Below are positions 15,431 to 23,322 of a stretch of 44,709 nucleotides of DNA, piece by piece. The DNA is from Bacteroidota bacterium (GTDB lineage Bacteria > Bacteroidota > Bacteroidia > Cytophagales > Cyclobacteriaceae). The position numbers and the translations under genes are program-made. Positions within the stretch are counted from its first letter, which is position 1; every line of letters begins with the position of its first letter. Under the pieces are notes generated by a model. The model saw only the letters and a program-made list of their open reading frames with translations, had not been told where the DNA came from and ran no database searches. The stretch covers positions 1-44,709 of the forward strand of contig JACPVX010000077.1 of assembly GCA_016191555.1 (NCBI GenBank), given 5' to 3'.

Positions 15431-15592
15431 CTATTTAAGAAAATCTTCATCTTCCATATAAAACAATTTCGGGCTGTGTTCACCGGTCTTTGCAATTACC
15501 ATGATTAGCTGTCCTAATCGAAAGTCGGGATTCTCTTTCCACATCTCAGCTATCCTATCTAACATAGGCTGTATTCTTTCTGGATTCCTCAT
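15431..15592 (-). CDS. 53-aa microgene, DUF1040-like
   Basis: This short frame begins MRNPERIQPMLDRIAEMWKE and continues with NPDFRLGQLIMVIAK, ending in KLFYMEDEDFLK. The pattern of a helix, a WxxNPDxRxGQLI core and an acidic tail is one I know from short DUF1040-like proteins in bacteria and phages. The translation is clean over the full length and has no stop. Function unknown. It lies between a TPR protein (35 bp downstream) and a lipoprotein gene, all on the - strand. Confidence 0.75.
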   Translation of the reverse strand: MRNPERIQPMLDRIAEMWKENPDFRLGQLIMVIAKTGEHSPKLFYMEDEDFLK

Positions 15593-15654
15593 AGATTAAA
15601 GTAGATTAGGCATTGTGAATTGATAGCGAAGGGGCTTTAAGTGCAACTCATCAC

Positions 15655-16320
15655 TCAGTCTGCTCTCATGAGTACTGAACTAAACTTATTTTCATATCCG
15701 TTTTCGTATTCAAAAATATCAAATGGTTCTTTTGTTGCAAGAAAACTTAAGCAAATCAGTGGTCCATGCGTTAAGTCATACATCGATAGATCAAACTTAT
15801 AGAATTCCTTATGATCAATGATGAGAATTCCGCTGTAAATAATTCGAAAACCGAGGTCTTCTGTTTTAGGATATTTGGAAGAAATACTTTCTTTTTTGTC
15901 CTTAACTATTTGAAGGTTATCTAAAATGAAAATAACATTATCTTGAAATGCCCATTCTTTTTCATTTAATTGGTTTATTGTGACTACTGATGTACAGTAA
16001 TAGTTGCTGTTGAAATCCCTTAAACAATTGGAGTCAATGATTCTAAGCTTTGTTTTTAAAACGTCATGAAAAACAGGCCAGTCTGTTGTAGGGTTAAGGA
16101 ACATCAAACTATCCTTGATTACGTAAAAGCCTGAGTCAACTACGTTTCCGTAGTGACCTTCTGACCTAAAAATGAATTGCCCATCACGGTTGAATTCATA
16201 TGTCCACCATGTGTCAGCCCAAAACCCTTCATATTTTTTGTCCAAGAAAGAGTTTTTGTCATTACATGCCGTCAAGCTGATGCATAGTACTCCAATCGAC
16301 ATGATTCTTTTGTAGCTCAA
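15655..16320 (-). CDS. Lipoprotein, 222 aa, unknown function
   Basis: A lipobox-type leader (ISLTAC) is present. The TTG at 16320 gives a basic n-region (SYKR) before the hydrophobic core, and the ATG at 16302 gives a shorter leader without a positive charge. I prefer TTG but cannot decide. The mature part shows lipocalin-like beta text (GFWADTWWTYEFNRDGQFIFRSEGHYG). The frame can be extended further upstream to 16401, but that part has no leader character. No family is recognised. Confidence 0.6.
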   Translation of the reverse strand: MSYKRIMSIGVLCISLTACNDKNSFLDKKYEGFWADTWWTYEFNRDGQFIFRSEGHYGNVVDSGFYVIKDSLMFLNPTTDWPVFHDVLKTKLRIIDSNCLRDFNSNYYCTSVVTINQLNEKEWAFQDNVIFILDNLQIVKDKKESISSKYPKTEDLGFRIIYSGILIIDHKEFYKFDLSMYDLTHGPLICLSFLATKEPFDIFEYENGYENKFSSVLMRAD

Positions 16321-16462
16321 ATTTTTCCGAGTTGAATTCCTAGCAAAACAAACATTGTGATCGAGAAGGAAATTGAAACTGTGTCCTTTCCCCCACCCCA
16401 AACGTTTAACGAAGATAATATTTATAGCTTACTCATTACTAGGCTAGCATAGAAGCATTTTG

Positions 16463-17407
16463 CTAGTGCGGATTACTTAGTTTCTCTTTATAACTAGTCT
16501 CTTCAGTGCAGTTTCCCTGGTCGTCATATTTATAACTGTTAACATACTTTACATTATCTATCAAATGAAGGTTAATGTTTCCTATAAGTTGGTTCTGTTT
16601 GTTATAGTACCAAATGTCTTGGCTATCGGTTTGGCTAAAATAATTCGTTACAATTCGCATATCATCTTGAAATATCGTTTTTTGATAAGAAACCGTGTCG
16701 CCATCTGTGTCTGTTGTTAAAAAGTCCGGTTCTTTTTGATTACCATATATGTAATTGGTCGTTTCAGTCATGTACTTTTCATTACCTATATATGAATACG
16801 TTATCGTTTTTACATGCCTGCCGTCCTCGTAAATATTTTGACTTTCGCCCGTAACATTTCCTTTGGCATCTTTGGAAATTGATTTCTCGAGCTGGTCACC
16901 ATAGTAAATGTTTTCAGAAACGAATAGTAGCGTATCGTAATTTCTGAAGTCAGTTAATTGAATATCCTTTGCTCTTGCAGGAAACCTAGCGCTAAGCATT
17001 CTATTAATTGTCTTTATTCGTTTGCCGTATTGGTATTCATGGATAAGTAAGAAAGTAGTGTCTCCATCTTTGTTTATTCGAAAATCACCAATCAATGAAT
17101 CCGTAGCGCTATACGTCATCACTCTTTTGGTTGAGTCGGTCAAACTGACTATACTCTCTACTTTACCCTTACTGGTGTATTTATAAACGCTTTTTGAAAC
17201 TACTGTATCAAATGGTATGCTAGCCAAGTAGTAGTAGGTGATTGAATTGTCTGCCTTAATTTTACCGTCTTCATAAAATTCGTACGTGTGAATTTGTCGG
17301 CTGGCGATTTGTTTGCTGTCAAATACAAATTTCGCGACTTGTTCTTTTTGTTTTTCGCAGCTAAATAGTAATAATGTCCCCGTCAGAATAGTCAATAGTA
17401 GTCTCAT
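16463..17407 (-). CDS. Lipoprotein with repeated beta-hairpin text, 314 aa
   Basis: The ATG at 17407 gives MRLLLTILTGTLLLFSCEKQ, a clear lipoprotein signal with a Cys at residue 17. The mature protein has repeated strand-turn units such as YEFYEDGKIKADNS, YKYTSKGKVESI and YKYDDQGNCTEETSY, a YD-repeat (RHS-like) pattern often found in surface lipoproteins of Bacteroidota. The open frame extends to 17518 and would overlap the histidine kinase end, but that extension lacks a signal. It lies 85 bp downstream of the kinase gene in the same direction, though no functional link is proven. Confidence 0.7.
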   Translation of the reverse strand: MRLLLTILTGTLLLFSCEKQKEQVAKFVFDSKQIASRQIHTYEFYEDGKIKADNSITYYYLASIPFDTVVSKSVYKYTSKGKVESIVSLTDSTKRVMTYSATDSLIGDFRINKDGDTTFLLIHEYQYGKRIKTINRMLSARFPARAKDIQLTDFRNYDTLLFVSENIYYGDQLEKSISKDAKGNVTGESQNIYEDGRHVKTITYSYIGNEKYMTETTNYIYGNQKEPDFLTTDTDGDTVSYQKTIFQDDMRIVTNYFSQTDSQDIWYYNKQNQLIGNINLHLIDNVKYVNSYKYDDQGNCTEETSYKEKLSNPH

Positions 17408-17492
17408 CTTTATTAAGTAATGTGTATAACTTCTGTATTTTGGAGTAGAGTAAAAGCAGTTTTTTGCTACAAGTAAACTCGAACTTATAAAA

Positions 17493-19433
17493 CTACACCG
17501 CCAGCAACGGAAACTCAATCGTGAAAGTACTTCCCTCGTTTAGCTTGCTCTTGATCTTCAAATTACCTCCGGCCATCTGCAAATACTCCACACAAAAAGA
17601 TAAACCCAGTCCGGTGCCGGCCTCTTGTGCCGTGCCCACGCTGCTCTTTGCTCCTACCGGTTTCTCCAGCTGATGTATCCACTCGTCTGTCATGCCCACC
17701 CCTTCGTCCTGCACATGTATGCTTGCGTGTTTATCGTGCTCTTCGTAGGCAATCCAAATCGTGCCGCCCTTGTGCGAAAATTTAATGGCGTTGGCAAGCA
17801 GGTTGCGCAACGTTAGGTTTAAGATACTGCGGTCGAAGCGAATGGTTTTATCCTCCACCTGCTTTACGCGAATGGTCACACTCTTATTAAAAGCAATCGT
17901 CTGAAAAAGATCTACGTTCTCCTTCAGCAACAAATGCAAGTCGAAGTTTTCATGGCTCACCTTCACACCTTTCAACTGCGCAGCCTTCCAGTACAAAATG
18001 TTGTCTACCAACAAACTCGTACGACTCAAGTCGCCCTCGATGCGTTTGAAATAATAATTGAACTCCGACTGCTCAATCTTTCCCTTATTATAAATAGAGA
18101 GAATGCCGCGCAGTGAGTTGAGCGGACTCTTGATGTCGTGCGACATCACCGAGAGCAGGCGGTCTTTCACGCGGTTGGTCGATATCAACTCTTCTGTGCG
18201 CGCCAGCACCTGCTGCTCCAACTGCACATTCATCGTCTCCAAACTTTGGTACGACTTCGCATAGTGATTAGCCAGCAAATACACCTGAAACAATAAGAAC
18301 ACTAATACACCCAACTCCACCAGATACATAAACTGAATATCGAGCGCGACCAATACCGAGTTCTTCAAAATCTCAATGAGGATAAACGGAAACGAAGCCA
18401 GCACGCCAAAGAAAATAATACGCGCATCGCTGCTGCCCTCGCGCCACGATTTGCTCACCACATAAATCACGTACACAAAGCCCAGCAGCAAAGCCACATG
18501 GCATACATCCAACAATTGGCCATACACATTTTGCGGTGTGAACAAACCAGCGGCACAGAGTAAAGTCGCCACCGAAACAAAAACAACAATCGGCCACCGG
18601 GGCGCTTTGTCTTTGAAGAGATGATAGATGTACAGCGGAAAAAAGGCCACCGTGCCATACACCGCACCAAACTCAATCTTCTTCCATATCTCCCAGCTCA
18701 CAGCCGGAAATAAATCGGGCAACAAAAACGAACCACCGTGCACAATCATGGCGCGCACCGCTGCACCGAAGCAAATCAGCGAAAGCCACAGGTACGGCTT
18801 GCCGCGGTCGAACAAAAAATAAAGAATGAGTTGATAGATAAACATGGCGATCAAGCTGCCCGCGAAGAAATTCTCTACGCCATTCTTCTTACTGATGTCG
18901 TTGAGTAGAGCCGTTACTTTTCCCAACTGCGGCTCTTCGGGGATGCCTCCGGAGAAATAGGTAAAGTTCGCCACCTGCACGACTATCTCTACTTCGGTTA
19001 CGTCCGCAGGTAATTCCACCAGCGTGGCCGCCAGCTTTGCTTCATAATCGTCTTTGGATGCGGCTACGTTACCCGCAGTGGCAATCTTTTTGCCATTCAC
19101 CCAAAAGGTGGCCGCAGAATTGATGACCGGAAAATATAGTGCCAGTCCCGAAGAAGCGGGAATGTGTAATCGCGTGCGATACGTGCCATAGCCCAGCGGA
19201 GAATAGCCACGCTGGCGGTTCCAACTGCCGGGCACGCGCAATGAATCGCGCTGTGCAGTTGCATCAAGTTGACTTGGCTCCAGCAGTTGCTTCCAGTAAA
19301 ACTCCCACGTGCCGGAAACCGGATAGGTATGCGATTGATCGAATTGCACCGATCGAAAATCATGCACCGGCTGCGCGGTAGCCGCAGCACAGATCAACAG
19401 AAAAAAGAGCAACAACCGAGGATGGTGAGCCAT
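17493..19433 (-). CDS. 7TM-DISM sensor histidine kinase, 646 aa
   Basis: A signal peptide (about 1-20) is followed by a beta-sandwich ligand-binding domain of the sugar-binding type (about 25-180, with GTWEFYWKQLLEP, WNRQRGYSPLGYGTYRTRL, FWVNGKKIATAG). Seven hydrophobic segments follow (about 190-390), matching 7TMR-DISM. A coiled stretch and the kinase core come after. The phospho-acceptor is His432 in VMSHDIKSPLN, with the N box LRNLLANAIKFS, the G1 box DEGVGM and the G2 box GTGLGL. It should autophosphorylate in response to an extracellular ligand. No response regulator gene lies beside it, so its partner must be elsewhere. It is divergent from ygiD. Confidence 0.92.
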   Translation of the reverse strand: MAHHPRLLLFFLLICAAATAQPVHDFRSVQFDQSHTYPVSGTWEFYWKQLLEPSQLDATAQRDSLRVPGSWNRQRGYSPLGYGTYRTRLHIPASSGLALYFPVINSAATFWVNGKKIATAGNVAASKDDYEAKLAATLVELPADVTEVEIVVQVANFTYFSGGIPEEPQLGKVTALLNDISKKNGVENFFAGSLIAMFIYQLILYFLFDRGKPYLWLSLICFGAAVRAMIVHGGSFLLPDLFPAVSWEIWKKIEFGAVYGTVAFFPLYIYHLFKDKAPRWPIVVFVSVATLLCAAGLFTPQNVYGQLLDVCHVALLLGFVYVIYVVSKSWREGSSDARIIFFGVLASFPFILIEILKNSVLVALDIQFMYLVELGVLVFLLFQVYLLANHYAKSYQSLETMNVQLEQQVLARTEELISTNRVKDRLLSVMSHDIKSPLNSLRGILSIYNKGKIEQSEFNYYFKRIEGDLSRTSLLVDNILYWKAAQLKGVKVSHENFDLHLLLKENVDLFQTIAFNKSVTIRVKQVEDKTIRFDRSILNLTLRNLLANAIKFSHKGGTIWIAYEEHDKHASIHVQDEGVGMTDEWIHQLEKPVGAKSSVGTAQEAGTGLGLSFCVEYLQMAGGNLKIKSKLNEGSTFTIEFPLLAV

Positions 19434-19535
19434 GGCTTAAAAGTAAATCAATTTGAAATAAATCAGCAGCCCGCACAATAGATATTAATATTCTATTTTT
19501 AGGAACGCTTTGCTTCTAAAAGCTGTTGACACCGC
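19434..19535. promoter_or_regulatory. Divergent promoter region between kinase and dioxygenase genes
   Basis: These 102 bases separate divergent starts and must hold promoters for both genes. A TTTG at 19452-19455 and AT-rich sequence around 19478-19500 could contribute, but no convincing TTTG/TAnnTTTG pair of the Bacteroidota type with usual spacing was found. Confidence 0.3.
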
Positions 19536-20423
19536 ATGGATAGAAACCTATTCCTTAAATCACTGGCCGCGCTGCCATTACTATCGCTTGATATGAATTT
19601 ACAAGACCTCTCTCATTTATCCGATTCCTTTGCGGCTACGCCAAAAATGCCCGTGCTCTTTCTCGGTCACGGCAGCCCCATGAACGCCATCGAAGAAAAC
19701 GAGTTCGTGGCGGGCTTCCGCAACGTAGCTAAAAATATTCCGCTGCCGCAAGCCATCCTCTGCATCTCCGCACATTGGTTTACACGCGGCACGAAAGTCA
19801 CCGCCATGGAAATGCCACCCACCATCCACGACTTCGGTGGATTTCCTCCGGCCTTGTACCAGGTGCAATATCCCGCTAAGGGAAGCCCCGCGCTCGCGGC
19901 TGAAACAAAAACATTATTGCAACCCACGCATGTGGACCTCGATGAGAAGTGGGGACTCGATCACGGTGCGTGGTCGGTGATCAAACATTTGTATCCTAAT
20001 GCCAACGTGCCCGTCATTCAAATGAGCATCGACTACACACAACCGGCACGCTATCACTATGAGTTGGCGAAAAAATTAAGTGCGCTGCGCCAGAAGGGAA
20101 TTCTAATCATCGGCAGCGGCAACATCATTCACAATCTACGCATGGCCGACTTCCCCAACATGCATAAAGACAACTACGGATATGATTGGGCCATCGAAGC
20201 ACGTGCTGCCATCAACGGCCATCTGCAAGACGGCAACTATGCACCGCTCATCGACTTCGACAAGCAAGGCAAAGCGTATCAACTGGCCATTCCTACACCC
20301 GATCATTACCTGCCGCTCATTTACACGTTGGCGTTGCAAGACAAAACCGATTCGCTCTCGTTGTTCAACGACAAGCTGCTGGCCGGTTCATTGAGCATGA
20401 CGTCCGTGCGCATCGGAGAATAG
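19536..20423 (+). CDS. ygiD: 4,5-DOPA-extradiol-dioxygenase-type protein (YgiD family, LigB fold), 295 aa
   Basis: The LigB-fold metal site is intact: LFLGHGSPMNAIEENEF near residue 45 with its first His, SAHWF near 80, LDHGAWSVIKHLYP near 146 and GSGNIIHNLR near 190. Family members use Fe(II) or Zn to open catechol rings; E. coli YgiD acts on L-DOPA in vitro. About 36 extra residues at the N-terminus contain a hydrophobic SLAALPLLSLDMNL stretch that resembles an export signal, so a periplasmic location is possible. A shorter start cannot be excluded. It stands alone between the kinase and a secreted protein, so its true substrate is unknown. Confidence 0.88.
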   Translation: MDRNLFLKSLAALPLLSLDMNLQDLSHLSDSFAATPKMPVLFLGHGSPMNAIEENEFVAGFRNVAKNIPLPQAILCISAHWFTRGTKVTAMEMPPTIHDFGGFPPALYQVQYPAKGSPALAAETKTLLQPTHVDLDEKWGLDHGAWSVIKHLYPNANVPVIQMSIDYTQPARYHYELAKKLSALRQKGILIIGSGNIIHNLRMADFPNMHKDNYGYDWAIEARAAINGHLQDGNYAPLIDFDKQGKAYQLAIPTPDHYLPLIYTLALQDKTDSLSLFNDKLLAGSLSMTSVRIGE

Positions 20424-20445
20424 GAAACATTGATTTTGATTTTTT

Positions 20446-20577
20446 GGGCGTGCCCCTCGCCTGCCAACCTCCGCCAATGCTTCGGTTGGCAAGCTCGGGT
20501 CAGGCTGTTCGCTGCAAGTCCCCGCCAGCTTGCTTGGCGTATCGGGGGCTTTCCGCTTCCATCCTTCACGCACGGGT
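20446..20577 (-). ncRNA. Candidate structured RNA element, copy 2 (inverted)
   Basis: On the - strand this repeats both blocks of the element at 10071-10146: GAAGCGGAAAGCCC (complement of 20546-20559) and GGACTTGCAGCGAACAGCC (complement of 20503-20521), 24 bases apart. The intervening DNA folds as CGCCA (20523-20527) with TGGCG (20535-20539). A further hairpin GCCAACC (20463-20469) / GGTTGGC (20484-20490) follows. Compensated spacing and loop changes between the copies support a conserved fold. The resemblance to Flavo-1-like RNAs is a recollection to test. Open frames across this element are shadows. Confidence 0.5.
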
Positions 20578-20662
20578 TTCAAAACACATGCGGGGGTCAA
20601 TCACAACAGTATCTTGACATTGCAATCGCGTTTGTGTAAATTTCTTTACCAAACAAAATTGT

Positions 20663-21190
20663 ATGAAAACTCCCCTTACTCTTATCGTCTTCATTCTTTT
20701 CACAACCTCGTTCAGTTTCGCACAAGAATGTGAAAAGCAGACCGATCCCTTCTCGAATGAAAAAGTAAATTCCTTTGAATGGAAAGCAGGCGGCATGCGC
20801 ACACTCTTTATGGAATCGCGAAACGGCAAGAGCACGCTGGAGTTTCGCGTAGGAGAAATCGGGGCCGTGGAATACATCATTCTTGCAGGAAGTGTCGTAC
20901 AAATAAAACTCGAGAATGGTGAAGTTATTAAGATGCACACATTGTTTGAAACAAAATCGGTAGTCAGCAGCACGTCAATCAACGAAGCCAACAATGTTAT
21001 TTCATCCACGTATTTTATCAAGACAGAGATCACCAGCGACCAACTGAAAAAGTTAGCGACTTCCAAAGTTACCTATATGCAGTTTCCTGACCTTCATGGC
21101 GGCCTTCAGACCTACAGCTCCAAAGAGCTGCGAAACAAGTTTGAACGATTTCTGATGGAAGGAGCCAAATGCCTCACGGAAAACAACTAA
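20663..21190 (+). CDS. Secreted hypothetical protein, 175 aa
   Basis: A signal peptide (MKTPLTLIVFILFTTSFSFAQ) precedes a mature protein with a Cys near each end (ECEKQ and AKCLTENN). The middle is alternating strand-like text (STLEFRVGEIGAVEYIILAG, VVQIKLENGEVIKMHT) and looks beta-rich. I cannot name the family. Extracytoplasmic location is the only safe inference. The inverted RNA-like element lies just upstream, and the palindromic repeat cluster just downstream. Confidence 0.65.
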   Translation: MKTPLTLIVFILFTTSFSFAQECEKQTDPFSNEKVNSFEWKAGGMRTLFMESRNGKSTLEFRVGEIGAVEYIILAGSVVQIKLENGEVIKMHTLFETKSVVSSTSINEANNVISSTYFIKTEITSDQLKKLATSKVTYMQFPDLHGGLQTYSSKELRNKFERFLMEGAKCLTENN

Positions 21191-21263
21191 GACTTTCTTG
21201 TTAAGTTCGCCTCCAATAAGTCGGTATCCTCGTTGGAGTTACCACACATTTATAGTATCACTA

Positions 21264-21691
21264 TCAGGTGGCTCCTACGGAGCCAAATAGCCTTGCAGCA
21301 TGGTTATCTATAAACAGGATGCTCCTACGGAGCCCAGCCTTCGTTGATCTTCGGAAAAATATTCTCAGCGGCTCCCTGCACAGATTACTTCTATCACGCC
21401 CCGTAGGGGCGGCCTGTTTATAGAAAAAAGATAACATTTGTGTTTGACTCCGCAGGAGTCGCCTGAAATCTTCCACGAATACACTACTATCAGGTGGCTC
21501 CTACGGAGCCAATTTGCCTTGTAATTATTATCTATAAACAGGCTGCTCCTACGGAGCGATCCATTCATCGTTTATTTCTCGAAAAATATTCTCCGTGGCT
21601 CCATGCGTAGGTTACTCATCATGCCCCGTAGGGGCAGCCTGTTTATAGAAAAAAGGCAACATCTGCGTTAGACTCCATAGGAGTCTCCTGA
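21264..21691. repeat. Palindromic repeat cluster 1 (two complete units)
   Basis: Two tandem units of about 203 bases (21264-21466 and 21488-21691). Each contains, in order: GGCTCCTACGGAGCC (21270-21284; 21496-21510), TCTATAAACAGG then GCTCCTACGGAGC (21321-21333; 21545-21557), GCCCCGTAGGGGC (21398-21410; 21623-21635) followed by CCTGTTTATAGA, and a GACTCC...GGAGTC palindrome (21446-21460; 21671-21685) followed by CCTGA. The right half of a unit is approximately the reverse complement of the left half, so each unit is a large inverted repeat holding four small palindromes. Confidence 0.85.
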
Positions 21692-21749
21692 CATAATAGT
21701 ACTCTCTACAACATCCGCCTGTGCCTTCGCAAACCGACAAAACTTGTTT

Positions 21750-21781
21750 TTTGTCTAATCGACTTACGTTGGCGTAATTTG
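21750..21781 (+). promoter_or_regulatory. Possible Bacteroidota-type promoter for the LytTR gene
   Basis: TTTG at 21750-21753 and GTAATTTG at 21774-21781 are 20 bases apart, close to the TTTG / TAnnTTTG layout of the Bacteroidota housekeeping sigma factor, although the -7 element is imperfect. The ATG follows 8 bases after, which would make the transcript almost leaderless. Confidence 0.3.
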
Positions 21782-21788
21782 AAGCCCA

Positions 21789-22619
21789 ATGAAAGTGCCA
21801 GATCCTGTCAAAGAACAAACCCGCAAGATGTATCATCCGGAGGTAGCCATCTTTCTGATCTGCATTCCGTTCATCAGCGCCATTAATTATTATCTCACCT
21901 ACTCTAACATTAAAATAGGTGGGTTTCTGTTTCTCACCTTTTCCATCGACACCGCACAAGGCTACCTCGCCTGGTGGTGTGTTCGCCAATTCATTTTCTT
22001 TCTCGATGGCAAGTGGCCTTACACCACCCACGGTGCCAAACGCATCGCGTTCCAAATCGTGGGCACCATGGCCATTGGTCTCACGGTCATTGCGCTGACC
22101 ACGGAGTTAGTCAGTTGGATCGCCAAAGGCAAGCCAGCCCTTCCCTCCTTTTACAGTATTGATCTGTTCATCATCGGCATCTGGTTTTTCGTTATCAACG
22201 GTATCTACATCGGACTCTATTATTATAATCTGTGGCAGCAGACCATCTCCACCAAAGAGCCTGAGCAAAAAAATGTACCGGAAGGCTTGCTGGCAAAAAA
22301 CGGAAAGCAAGAGCTGCTCATCTCTTACGAAGATATCTTAGGCATCGCTGTCGACCAGGAATATGTGGTGGCCTACCTGCAAAACAAGAAAAAATACTAC
22401 CTCGACCAATCGCTCGATAAGCTAGAGAAGACAATGCCTCCGCAGGAATTCTTCCGCCTCAACCGGCAAACCATCATCCACCGCCAGGTGGTGAGCGGAT
22501 TTAAACGCGAAGAGAACGGAAAGATCAATGTCATCCTCAAGCCCAACGATTTCCTGCCCACTGAAATCATGGTTAGCCGCATCAAAGCACCTGCATTTAA
22601 AGTGTGGTTTCGGCCTTAA
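21789..22619 (+). CDS. Membrane-bound LytTR DNA-binding regulator, 276 aa
   Basis: Four hydrophobic segments (about residues 20-40, 45-68, 82-107 and 122-147) are followed by a linker and a C-terminal LytTR domain (about 175-276, with YEDILGIAVDQEYVVAYLQNK, FFRLNRQTIIHRQVVSGF and ILKPNDFLPTEIMVSRIKA). LytTR domains bind DNA through beta strands. In this membrane-linked form, with no receiver domain, signal sensing is presumably direct. The gene is followed closely by an outer-membrane-type protein and a serine hydrolase on the same strand, which may be its targets. It opens the segment bracketed by the two repeat clusters. Confidence 0.88.
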   Translation: MKVPDPVKEQTRKMYHPEVAIFLICIPFISAINYYLTYSNIKIGGFLFLTFSIDTAQGYLAWWCVRQFIFFLDGKWPYTTHGAKRIAFQIVGTMAIGLTVIALTTELVSWIAKGKPALPSFYSIDLFIIGIWFFVINGIYIGLYYYNLWQQTISTKEPEQKNVPEGLLAKNGKQELLISYEDILGIAVDQEYVVAYLQNKKKYYLDQSLDKLEKTMPPQEFFRLNRQTIIHRQVVSGFKREENGKINVILKPNDFLPTEIMVSRIKAPAFKVWFRP

Positions 22620-22721
22620 CCCTGTCAGTTCAGGGTAAATCTTCCTACACTTCGCGGCAAAACATCAAAATCGGGCCTTCGGGCTTGCACTCGTTACGTA
22701 CAATTGCAAAAAAGTTACGCC

Positions 22722-23306
22722 ATGAAATTACTTACGATAATGGTTTGCTGGCTGTTGATCATCCCGCGCACCATCTATGCCCAAGACGTCAAACATTATT
22801 CCGATTTCCCCATTACCATCAGTGTGAACTTCCATGCCTTCGCACTCCCGTTCCGCGACCTGAAAGCTAACTTCAGCAACATCGGGATTGGCCTCGGCAC
22901 CGAAGTAGCGCTTAATTCATCCGCCACGTGGGTGCAACAAATCGGTGTGGTGTGGTACCACAACAAAGCACTCGGCAACGGACTTCTGTTTTCCACTCAA
23001 AATGTGTGGCGCCCCACCTTTGGCAGCAACGGCTATGGCGAAGTGAAAGGCGGAGTAGGTTATCTGCAATCGTTTCTGCCTACCACCGGGTTTCGTCAAG
23101 TCAACGGAACCTGGAAAGAAACAGGCCGCAAGGGAAAGGGAATGTTTTGCGTGCCGTTGGGCATTGGTGCCGGTTATGATATCCGACAATCGCAATCGCT
23201 CATCTCTCCTTTTATCAACTACCAGTTCTTAGCTGTTACCGGTTACAACACGAGCATTCCGGTTGTTCCCAATACATTAATTCAAATAGGTAGTCGCATA
23301 CATTAA
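22722..23306 (+). CDS. Secreted outer-membrane-type beta protein, 194 aa
   Basis: The ATG at 22722 gives a signal peptide (MKLLTIMVCWLLIIPRTIYAQ). A TTG six codons upstream adds nothing to it. The mature part alternates strand-like text with Gly-rich turns (IGIGLGTEVALNSSATWVQQIG, GYGEVKGGVGYLQ, PLGIGAGYDIRQSQS), suggesting a small outer-membrane barrel or related lipid-facing protein. It sits 102 bp after the LytTR gene and 16 bp before the serine hydrolase gene, so the three genes could be one transcript. Confidence 0.65.
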   Translation: MKLLTIMVCWLLIIPRTIYAQDVKHYSDFPITISVNFHAFALPFRDLKANFSNIGIGLGTEVALNSSATWVQQIGVVWYHNKALGNGLLFSTQNVWRPTFGSNGYGEVKGGVGYLQSFLPTTGFRQVNGTWKETGRKGKGMFCVPLGIGAGYDIRQSQSLISPFINYQFLAVTGYNTSIPVVPNTLIQIGSRIH

Positions 23307-23322
23307 TTAAAGGCAAGCCATT

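Noticed and set aside
20186..20639. Multiple frames over the end of ygiD and the following gap
   Set aside because: They cover the second RNA-like element and the antisense of ygiD. None carries a signal peptide or known motif.
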